Shown one piece after another: positions 34,901-46,900 of a DNA stretch of 64,000 bases; the stretch's first letter is position 1, and every line of letters begins with the position of its first letter. Below the pieces are notes generated by a model. The model searched no databases and had not been told where the DNA came from. It saw only the letters and a program-made list of their open reading frames with translations. This DNA comes from Anomaloglossus baeobatrachus (Eukaryota; Chordata; Amphibia; Anura; Aromobatidae). Location of the stretch: contig NC_134354.1 in the NCBI RefSeq assembly GCF_048569485.1, positions 454,270,807 to 454,334,806 of the forward strand, in the 5' to 3' direction. The position numbers were made by a program, and so were the translations under genes.

Positions 34901-37900
34901 TTTCATTATTTTTATTAGTAACTCTTTAATATTTTAATCGTATTGTAGTATAATTATATTCTTCAATTGAATATATTTTTTTAAGTATCAGTCCATTGTT
35001 TTTTCTTCTTACCACTGTAGTGGTACTGTTAATTTAATGTCCCTGTCCCCGGTTTTATATTCACCCTCCAGCATTTCCATCCTTTTATTATCGGCACTCC
35101 GATCCCGTTGTGGCTTCTTGTGATAGTAACTTTAGACTTTCCAGATGTCAGAAGTTATGTCACAAGCTCTCAATTCAAGTTTATTCGAGCCAGAACAAGA
35201 CTCTTATAGACTTGTATAGAAGAGTGACCTCCAGCTTTGTCCATGAAACACTGGAGAGATCCGACAAGTCATAAACGGCCTGAGAGCTACAGGAGTGGTG
35301 GCGATAGAAGGGGAAGACAGTGGCTGATGAGTATGAGAGTAAGGGCAGGGAACTAAGATTAGAAGCATTAGAAGCACCACTAGAGACCAAAATTTTGTAA
35401 TAGTGCAGGACTATTCAGTTTAAGTGTTGCATTAATGGGAATCTGGTAGCACGATCCACCCTCCAACCAAATCTGTTTAAATGGTCATGTTAATCTCTGT
35501 TGCTCCCTGACTAAAATATAATTGTTTTAATTCATATGCAAATGAGAATTAAATGCTCTGGAAGTGGCAAAGTATTTCCCAAGTTTTTTACTTACTCGCT
35601 GTATTCCCCACCCAGTCCTATCTTCCTCTGCCTGACTGATAGCACACTGACTGTGTAGACAAGCAAACAGGCAGTTAAGCAGAGGAAGTTGGAAAGGGAC
35701 TGGGAGTAGTCGGGATAGAGATAAGTGAGACTGAATTGCCCAATCAGAGAGTTCCAATGGAATTCAGGTCAAGTCTGGGTTCAGAACAAAACGTTTTCTA
35801 AAGTCTGGCTGAACCCGCTGAACCTGAACTGCAGCAGATCTGCTCATCTCTAGTCAGGAAGACAAAGGCTCTGGAAGTGCTTCGACTCGCCCAGAGCACT
35901 TAAGCCTAATTTGCATAGGAATTATAACAGCCATTTCTTAGTCGCAACACATTACCTAAATAAAGAAGTGGATAACAGTATCTTTCAGAGAAACAGCATG
36001 ACCATATAAAAAGTTTGGCTGGGGGGAGGGCAATCCTTCTGATGGATTTTCTTTAAATTTTAGGCCATGTGAGATCTATGTGCTTAGGGCCAACAATAGA
36101 CCTAGCAAAAAAATTCCTACAAAATGTTTTTGTTTTTGTTTGTCTCATGGCAAAAAGAAATGCAGCATAAGTAGTCTTTAGTAGTGATGGGCAAACCTCC
36201 CGATGTTCATGTTCGCCCATTTGTGTTCCACGCTGCAGAGGAGAGGCAGGGAGTTATCTCCTCCATTGTCAGCTGATGCGATTCTCGCACTGCACTCACA
36301 TTAGACCGGTCTAAGGCGAGAGCAATGCGATGTTTCTCTCGCACTCATAGACTTAAATGGGTGCTAGTGAAACAGGATCGCATTCCACCCGCAGCATGCT
36401 GCGATTGTTTTCTCGGTCCGATTAGGGCTGAGAAAAAAATCGCTCATGGGAGTGGGCCCAATGTGATTTTTTTTTTTTAATCGCATTCCACTAACTCCCG
36501 TTTTTCTCGCCGTGTGTGCTTACCTTCACTGTCAGCCTGCTTATCACTCTGTATAGATGTTTGTCTGTACAGAGGGATGAAGCAGAGCTGACATGGCTCT
36601 ACCTGTGGACTACGTTGGACTATAAAGATTTTTTTTTTATATAATAAAGATGGAGTCTCTAAATGGTTTTTTTTTTTGGTTTATGTCTAATAAAAAAAAT
36701 GCTGTGTTCTGTTTTCTTTTTACTGTTTACTAGAAATTCATGGTGGCCATGTCTAATTTGGCGTGACACCATGAATTTCGGTCTTAGTACCAGCTGAGAA
36801 TACAAAGCTGGTATTTACCCAGCATGCCACCGCCATCAGGGCCACTAGACGAGTCGGGTAAAGAGCCTGGAAATGGCACTAAGAAACAATGCGCCATTAC
36901 CAGGGGCGGCTGCGGAGAATCCCAGCCCCCAGCTGCCTGGTTTTACCTGACTGGCGATCAAAATATGGCGTAAGACCATGCATTTTTTTTTAATTATTTT
37001 TTTAAATCATTTTTTTAATTAATGGGCTTCTCTGTATTTTGATTGCCAGCCAAGGTAAAGCCAGGCAGATGGGGGTTGCAGCCCGTAGCTGTCCGCTTTA
37101 TATGCACTGCCGTGGAGCGCTACGTCATTTTTTTGTAAATTATTTATTTTTTTGCACTACTATATGTATGAGGGACCCAACAGCCAATCACAGACAGTGT
37201 CACACAGAATGGGCATCTGTGATTGGCTGTTGGAGTAACATGGAATCTGCCCATACATTCTAGATGCTAGAATGTATGGGCTGGTTTCAGGTTACTTCAG
37301 CATCCAATCACCACTCTGTGACAGCGTCTGTAATTGTCTATTATTTTAACAGTAAACTAAAACAACAACACAGAAAAAATATTTTATTACAAATAAAACA
37401 AAAAACATTTAGGACTCCATCTTTATTACCCAAAAAAAAACCTCCAATGTAGTCCAAAGGTGGTCGAACATCTTCCGCTCTGCTATATCTGTGCGAGAAG
37501 ACAAACACAGGTCTGCTCACACAGACTCAGCTGAGAGCTGAAAGAGACTTCACCCGTGCACAGCTGAGGCCGGTCAGCTGTGCCCCCGGGTAACCTCGAC
37601 CAATGTCACTGCAACACTGCTGTAAAGTGAGCGCTTGTCGGGAGTGAGAGCGCTGATGTCAGAGTCGAGGTTAACCGAGGGCACAGCTGACTTCACCACC
37701 GACAAGCGCTCACTTACGGCAGTGTTGCAGTGACGTCACAACAACATTCACACCAGACTGGTCATGGAAGGTCCTGTAGTCAGTGGAGGTTACCCGGGGG
37801 CACCGCTGACTGCCTGCTTATCTGTGTGAGCAGACCTGTGTTTGTCTCCTCACACAGATGGAGCACAGCTGAAGAGATGCTCACCTTTGGACTACGTTGG

Positions 37901-40900
37901 AGGTTTTTTTTTTTCTATAGCACCTGAACCCAAACGGTAACACAAAGCTTGTGATCGGGTCCTTGTGCACGAACACTGTGTTCGGTACGAGCCCCGAACT
38001 TTAGAGTTCGGGTTCACCCATCGCTAGTCTTTATCTTTTTATCAGGCTGTAAAATTCCAGATATTTTATAATTTATCTCTTAGTTGGTATTCATTTTCAT
38101 TTTTTTTTCTCCACAGCTTGCAACTATTGAGGAAACTATGAAAAGAGAGAATCAAAAGATCTTGACTCCCCTTGTAAGCTTGGATACTCCTGGAAAAGCA
38201 ACAGTTCAAGTTGTTATTTTGGCTGATCCGGTGAGTAATTGTGTTACCAATAGATATTAAAGGGGTACTCTGGGGAGAAAAAAAAATGTTTGTGCTGTTC
38301 CTGCCATCATACACTATGAAGCTGACCACTGTAGTTCTAGTATCTTTAGATCATTTGTAAATCAATAAAATAGTAGCTGCTCCTCACCCCTCACCACTCA
38401 CCTATGGGACATTACGTCACAGGCCAGTGTAAAGCTCCGTGCTGCAGCGGAGAACAGGGGGTGTAGCGGGGGCGTGGCCGCCGACTCCATGCTCTTCCTA
38501 CCTGCCTGGTTCCTGATACTTACTTCTATCAAGTCTAACAGCAGGGGGCGTGGTCGTGGCATGACAGGTAGGAAGCGCATGGAGCCAGCGGCCTCGTCCC
38601 CGCTACGCCCTCTGTTCTCTGCTGCTGCACGGAACTTTACACTAGCCTGTGACTTAATGTCCCATATAAGAGGCATGAGAGCAGCTATTATTTTATTGAT
38701 CTACAAGTGTTCTAAAGATACTAGACCTGCAGTGGCCAGCTTCATAGTGTATGATAGCAAGGAAAGTACAATTTTTTTTTTTTTTTATTTATTTATTTTT
38801 TTATATCTACCCCTTTAAAGAGGCAATAAACCCCCTGGAAAACTTAATGATGTAAAATGAGACCAAAGTATTAAAACTTTCTCCAATATACTGTATATAA
38901 TTGAGAAAACTAACAAAATATTTTCAAATTTAGTGATCATAGCTTTGGCCTTTTAAGAAAGAGAGGCTTTTGATAGCTGTGTAAGACTTCCTGCTTAGTA
39001 GCTAGGAGATACCCCTGTGTGCAAGGACCCCTAGAGAGGCGTAAGCCCAGCGGAGATCCTTTTATCCTCCTAGACTGTGGAGGTGCAGATGTCATCAGAC
39101 TGAATATACTTGGGGAACAAGAGATGGAAGATGGATTCTTGTATGAAGCAGCCTGAGGAGAAGGCGGCTAAAAACAGCAATTCACTCATATCACAGCTTC
39201 TCCTTAGGTCTCGTTCAGACGAGTGTATAATCAGCCTGTGTGCTGTCCATATGCAAAACTGATAGCATACAATGGTAAAATTAAAAATAAAACGTTATGA
39301 TACTTGGAACAAACAAAGGGAAAAATGCAAACATAAAAACGAAAATTGACACAGGAGTCAAGAAGTTAATGGGGTACAAAAGCACTCCTGCTTTCTTCCA
39401 GAAACTGTCATGTGGTGTTCTGCTCTGCAATCGCGGGGTGTCATGGCGGCGTCGGACTCTGTTCACACTGCAGTCTGACATGCAATCTAATGTCTCTTAT
39501 TTGCTCAGTCAGAGGCGGTCATCAGCTGTTTCATGTTCACTTGTCATCAGTCCAGTAGGAGTTAATTCCTGCTGGCTTGTGAACTGCTGCTAGGAGCTCT
39601 GGTTGCTAATGACCACTCACAGTTGCTGTAGAGCACATCTGTCTTGTAGCCTCCTGTACCCAGTAGAGAGATAACAGGCGTGGCACAGTGAGGAGCCATA
39701 CTGCTGCACTGCGAGGAGCCATACTGCTGCACTGCGAGGAGCCATACTGCTGCACTGCGAGGAGCCATACTGCTGCACTGCGAGGAGCCATACTGCTGCA
39801 CTGCGAGGAGCCATACTGCTGCACTGCGAGGAGCCATACTGCTGCACTGCGAGGAGCCATACTGCTGCACTGCGAGGAGCCATACTGCTGCACTGCGAGG
39901 AGCCATACTGCTGCACTGCGAGGAGCCATTCTGCTACATTGCGAGGAGCCATACTGCTGCACTGCGAGGAGCCATACTGCTGCACTGCGAGGACCAATAC
40001 TGCTGCACTGCGAGGAGCCATTCTGCACTGCGAGGAGCCATTCTGCACTGCGAAGAGCCATTCTGCTGCACTGCGAGGAGCCATTCTGCTGCACTGCGAG
40101 GACCAATACTGCTGCACTGCGAGGACCAATACTGCTGCACTGCGAGGACCAATACTGCTGCACTGCGAGGACCAATACTGCTGCACTGCGAGGAGGCATA
40201 CTGCTGCACTGCGAGGAGCCATACTGCTACACTGCGAGGAGCCATTCTGCTGCACTGCGAGGAGCCATTCTGCTGCACTGCGAGGAGCCATTCTGCTGCA
40301 TTGCGAGGAGCCATACTGCTGCACTGCGAGGAGCCATACTGCTGCACTGCGAGGAGCCATACTGCTGCACTGCGAGGAGCCATACTGCTGCACTGCGAGG
40401 ACCAATACTGCTGCACTGCGAGGACCAATACTGCTGCACTGCGAGGAGCCATACTGCTGCACTGCGAGGAGCCATACTGCTGCACTGCGAGGAGCCATAC
40501 TGCTGCACTGCGAGGAGCCATACTGCTGCACTGCGAGGAGCCATTCTGCTGCACTGCGAGGAGCCATTCTGCTGCACTGCGAGGAGCCATTCTGCTGCAC
40601 TGCGAGGAGCCATACTGCTGCACTGCGAGGAGCCATACTGCTGCACTGCGAGGAGCCATTCTGCTGCACTGCGAGGAGCCATTTTGCTGCACTGCGAGGA
40701 GCCATACTGCTGCACTGCGAGGAGCCATACTGCTGCACTGCGAGGAGCCATTCTGCTGCACTGCGAGGAGCCATTCTGCTGCACTGCGAGGAGCCATTCT
40801 GCTGCACTGCGAGGACCAATACTGCTGCACTGCGAGGACCAATACTGCTGCACTGCGAGGAGCCATTTTGCTGCACTGCGAGGAGCCATTTTGCTGCATT

Positions 40901-43900
40901 GCGAGGAGCCATACTGCTGCACTGCGAGGAGCCATACTTCTGCACTGCGAGGAGCCATACTGCTGCACTGCGAGGAGCCATACTGCTGCACTGCGAGGAG
41001 CCATACTGCTGCACTGCGAGGAGCCATACTGCTGCACTGTGAGGAGCCATACTGCTGCACTGCGAGGAGCCATTCTGCTGCACTGCGAGGAGCCATTCTG
41101 CTGCACTGCGAGGAGCCATACTGCTGCACTGCGAGGAGCCATACTGCTGCACTGCGAGGAGCCATACTGCTGCACTGCGAGGAGCCATACTGCTGCACTG
41201 CGAGGAGCCATTCTGCTGCACTGCGAGGAGCCATACTGCTGCACTGCGAGGAGCCATACTGCTGCACTGCGAGGAGCCATACTGCTGCACTGCGAGGAGC
41301 CATACTGCTGCACTGCGAGGAGCCATACTGCTGCACTGCGAGGAGCCATTCTGCTGCACTGCGAGGAGCCATTCTGCTGCACTGTGAGGAGCCATTCTGC
41401 TGCACTGCGAGGAGCCATTCTGCTGCACTGCGAGGAGCCATTCTGCTGCACTGTGAGGAGCCATACTGCTGCACTGCGAGGAGCCATTCTGCTGCACTGC
41501 GAGGAACCATTCTGCTGCACTGCGAGGAGCCATTCTGCTGCACTGCGAGGAGCCATACTGCTGCACTGCGAGGAGCCATACTGCTGCACTGCGAGGAGCC
41601 ATACTGCTGCACTGCGAGGAGCCATTCTGCTGCACTGCGAGGACCAATACTGCTGCACTGCGAGGACCAATACTGCTGCACTGCGAGGACCAATACTGCT
41701 GCACTGCGAGGAGGCATAATGCTGCACTGCGAGGAGCCATTCTGCTGCACTGCGAGGAGCCATTCTGCTGCACTGCGAGTAGCCATACTGCTGCACTGCG
41801 AGTAGCCATACTGCTGCACTGCGAGTAGCCATACTGCTGCACTGCGAGGACCAATACTGCTGCACTGCGAGGAGCCATACTGCTGCACTGCGAGGAGCCA
41901 TACTGCTGCACTGCGAGGAGCCATACTGCTGCACTGCGAGGAGCCATACTGCTGCACTGCGAGGAGCCATACTGCTGCACTGCGAGGAGCCATACTGCTG
42001 CACTGGGAGGAGCCATACTGCTGCACTGGGAGGAGCCATACTGCTGCACTGCGAGGACCAATACTGCTGCACTGCGAGGAGCTATTCTGCTGCACTGCGA
42101 GGAGCTATTCTGCTGCACTGCGAGGAGCCATTCTGCTGCACTGCGAGGAGCCATTCTGCTGCACTGCGAAGACCAATACTGCTGCACTGCGAGGACCAAT
42201 ACTGCTGCACTGCGAGGAGCCATACTGCTGCACTGCGAGGAGCCATACTGCTGCACTGCGAGGAGCCATTCTGCTGCACTGCGAGGAGCCATACTGCTGC
42301 ACTGCGAGGAGCCATACTGCTGCACTGCGAGGAGCCATACTGCTGCACTGCGAGGAGCCATTCTGCTGCACTGCGAGGAGCCATTCTGCTGCACTGCGAG
42401 GAGCCATTCTGCTGCACTGCGAGGAGCCATTCTGCTGCACTGCGAGGACCAATACTGCTGCACTGCGAGGACCAATACTGCTGCACTGCGAGGACCAATA
42501 CTGCTGCACTGCGAGGACCAATACTGCTGCACTGCGAGGACCAATACTGCTGCACTGCGAGGACCAATACTGCTGCACTGCGAGGAGGCATACTGCTGCA
42601 CTGCGAGGAGGCATACTGCTGCATTGCGAGGAGGCATACTGCTGCACTGCGAGGAGCCATACTGCTGCACTGCGAGGAGCCATACTGCTGCACTGCGAGG
42701 AGCCATTCTGCTGCACTGCGAGGAGCCATTCTGCTGCACTGCGAGGACCAATACTGCTGCACTGCGAGGACCAATACTGCTGCACTGCGAGGACCAATAC
42801 TGCTGCACTGCGAGGACCAATACTGCTGCACTGCGAGGACCAATACTGCTGCACTGCGAGGACCAATACTGCTGCACTGCGAGGACCAATACTGTTGCAC
42901 TGCGAGGAGGCATACTGTTGCACTGCGAGGACCAATACTGCTGCACTGCGAGGAGGCATACTGCTGCACTACGAGGAGGCATACTGCTGCACTGCGAGGA
43001 GCCATTCTGCTGCACTGCGAGGACCAATACTGCTGCACTGCGAGGACCAATACTGCTGCACTGCGAGGACCAATACTGCTGCACTGCGAGGACCAATACT
43101 GCTGCACTGCGAGGAGGCATACTGCTGCACTGTGAGGAGCCATTCTGCTGTACTGCGAGGAGCCATACTGCTGCACTGACAGTGTGACAGCCGTGTTTCA
43201 GAAGTATATTGTACTCATGTAGCACATAGATATCTGGAATATAGATGCATAGTTTTATTTTTCAGTGTTCAATTGTTGATATTTTTCTTTTACATTTTAT
43301 TTTGTAATGTTTTATGAAATAAGACATACAAATGCATTTCCCCTCCATTACTTATCACCACCTTTTTAGATTTATTTGCTAAACAAGATGCTCTCCAATG
43401 TACAGGAGCCTTTTGTGGTTTGGGGAAATGCGCTCCAATTCCTCTTGAGCTGTGAAGGCTTGGGCTGAAGCATCAGTGCTGCACTACACCGCTCTCGTGA
43501 ACATGGGGTAATGTAATAGCGGTCATATGTTTTTCATGACTTGTTGGCAGCATTCAACATCTAAAACATTTTGGCATTTAAAGATTACAAGACTTCCTAG
43601 GCTAGATTACCCCGTCTGGCTCCGTGCCAGCTGCCCTAGTTTTAAACCAGTTTATTAGATTTTGCTGGTTCAGGGAGTATTGGTTTTATTAGATTAGAAA
43701 GATTCAGTCCCTCAGATCATAGGAAAGGCACAATGATTTCTTCCTCTTTAATTACCCAGTTAACATTTGTTGCTGGACAAGAGACATATGAACTAAGGAG
43801 GCTTTGGACTGTAGGCTCCGAGTAATAGCTCTGCTAAATTGCTTCCATCTCTGTATGGCAGTGTATTTTATTCCTTCCTTTCATCATTATAAACTGATAG

Positions 43901-46900
43901 CAGCTCATTATTCTACAATAATCTATAACAGAATATGCAGCTCAGTTTACATGGGTCGCCATTAAATCATTGCTTGTAGGTTAAGTTACAGCTTACATTT
44001 TTGGCAATATATCTGACCTAGCTCTGACTTCTTTCTTATGATTACTATTGTTTCTCAAATCCAGATCTAGCTAGGATGGAGAGATTGGATTTGCACGTGG
44101 CTCAGGTGTCTTCTCTACCATTCTGTAAGTGGTCAGATGCTGGAGCCCTGTATATATTCATTGCTTCTTGTCTCCTAGGATGGTCATGAAATTTGCTTTG
44201 TTGGTGATGAAGCCTTCCGAGAACTGTCTCAGACGGATCCACATGCCGATAAGCTTCTCAATGATGTAAGTCTACATTCATGAAAACGCTACATACAACT
44301 GTCGTGTAATATTGGCACGTTTACCAACTTTGATTTCACCCCCACCGCTTCCTCAAAGGCAAAAAATACACCAACTCCGTGTAAAACTAATCAGCTGTCA
44401 TTATTGCTAACTTTATCTTTAATTATTATGCAAATTAGGGTGTTTGCTGCACCCTTGTTGATAGCACTTGCTTTCCCATACAAGCACTGCCTGAACTCTA
44501 AAATCGTCGCACACTACACTTCTGTAGATCAGTGAGTGAGCGGCCACAATAGAGAGGGATATATGCATGGCTACTCACTCCTGTAGTGTTAGTGTGTGCT
44601 TGTAATAAGCAAGTGAGTGCTGTTAGGCTGTTAGTGAACAAAGCAGGAGGGTGTGGAACGGTGCTCCGAGAGTTTGGCCGTGCCAATGGAGCACCATCAA
44701 CCACATTTCTATAGTAATTAAAGCACTATTTCAGCATTTCTTTCTATTGCACCACTGGAGTGATGCTTTAAAGTGACTCTGGATTTAACCACCCATCTGA
44801 GAGCAGCATAATGTAGAGATGGAGATCCTGATTCCAGTGATGTGTCACTTATTGAGCTGTTTGCTGTGTCATTTTGATAAAATCAATGTTTTCTCTGCTG
44901 CAGATCTAGCAATTATACAGAGCTCTTGAATATGCTGGACTACCTGGCAGTACACCAAGTAGTCCTCTAATGATAATCTACTGCTGTTAAACAGTGATTT
45001 TTATCAAAACTACAGTAAGCAGCACAGGAATTGACACACCGCTGAAATTAGGATCTCTGCCTCTACATTATGCTGCTTTCAGATTAGATGGCAAAAACCT
45101 GGTGACAGATTCTATTTAAATCAAAGTACCCTGACCCCTGTCTTATATTCACCTTCCAGCTGCTTCATCTTCTATCACCGCTGCTCCAATTGGTCTTGGA
45201 GATTTGTGACCTGCCAGCAGCTCCAGAGGTTTCATAGAGCGTGCCTGACATCACTCTTCAATGTATCTATTTGAGAGCCTCTTTCTGGCTCTCATAGACT
45301 TGCATTGAGACCTTGTGATGTAACTTCTGACTTCTGGACAGTCAGATGTTTCTGTGACAAGATTGGCGCCATGGTACTGAAACGACATCTGTAAAAAGTG
45401 AAGCCGCCAGAAGGTGAGTATAAGACAGGGGCAGGGGGCTTAGAGTTAAAGCGCAACTCCAGCGCTAAAAAAAAATGCTGTAGTGCTTTAGTGATTATTT
45501 TCTAGCTAATCAATGAAAAATCGAAACCACAATCATGATTATTTTAAAGGCTTAGTCACTTATGTCCGTCTGATTAATATAAATTAAGTTTTGCGATTGA
45601 CAGCTGATTGCGTGTGCTAGATTTACTAATATAACCATGACCCTGTTATATTTGAAGCACTATTAGGCTATGTGCCCACGGGGAAGGTGTCCTGCGGTTA
45701 TATCTGCAGGACATTCCGCAGGAGCTCCCAGAAAACCGCAGCACAACTTTGTCTGTTTCCATGCTGCGGTTTATTTGCGGAATGTCCTGCGGATATGCTG
45801 CGGGCATTCTGCATTGAGAATATAGTACCATGGCTTCGGCACTGCATCCTCAATGCAGAACAAGTGCTGAGTAGTGATGAGCGAGTATGCTTGTTACTAC
45901 TCGGTACTCGCACGAGTATCACTGTACTCGGGCTACTCGGCGGGTACCGAGTAATTTTGCAATACTCGTGCTTTACTCGTGGTCTTCATCCCTGCATGTT
46001 GGCGCTCTTTTGAGAGCCAGCCCTCATGCAGGGATTGGCTGGCAGACCACTGCAATGCCACAGCCCTGTTAGTTGTGGAATTGCAGTGATTGGCCGGCCC
46101 GCACAGCGTGACCGAGCCTTTATACCGGCGGGCGCGCTGTGCTCTGTACACAGCCATCTCATATTCCCTGCTTTCCACGCCCACAGGCGCCTATGATTGG
46201 TTGCAGTGAGACACGCCCCCACGCTGAGTGACAGGTGTCACACTGCACCCAATCACAGCAGCCGGTGGGCGGGTCTATACTGTGCAGTAAAATAAATAAA
46301 TAAATAATTAAAAAAAACGGCGTGCGGTCCCCCCAATTTTAATACCAGCCAGATAAAGCCATACAGCTGAAGGCTGGTATTCTCAGGATGGGGAGCTCCA
46401 CGTTATGGGGAGCCCCCCACCCTAACAATATCAGTCAGCAGCTGCCCAGAATTGCCGCATACATTATATGCGACAGTTCTGGGGCTGTACCCGGCTCTTC
46501 CCGATTTACCCTAGTGCGTTGGCAAATCGGGGTAATAAGGAGTTAATGGCAGCCCATAGCTGCCACTAAATCCTAGATTAATCATGTCAGGCGTCTCCCC
46601 GAGATTCCTTCCATGATTAATCTGTAAATTACAGTTAAAAAACACACACACCTGAAAAATCCTTTATTAGAAATAAAAAACACTAACAAAGTCCCTCATT
46701 ACCAATTTATTAACCCCGACAAACCCTCCATGTCCGGCGTACTCCACGGACTCCGGCGTCGCGTCCAGCTCTGCTGCATGGAAGTGACAGGAGCTGCAGA
46801 AGACACCGCCGCTCCGGTCACCTCCACGCAGCTAATGAAGGGAATAGCGCGATCAGCTGCTGTCAGTCAGGTAACTCCCGGCCACCGCTGGATCCAGCGG

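Noticed and set aside
39690-43178. CRISPR-like array
   Set aside because: Direct tandem units with no unique spacers, in a vertebrate intron. The same applies to the 54-bp array at 23944.
39617-43225. Open frames of 1202, 712, 705, 622, 472, 367 and 364 codons on both strands
   Set aside because: All are readings of the stop-free 23-bp repeat. They are equally open in every frame and both strands, with no conserved domain and no codon signature.
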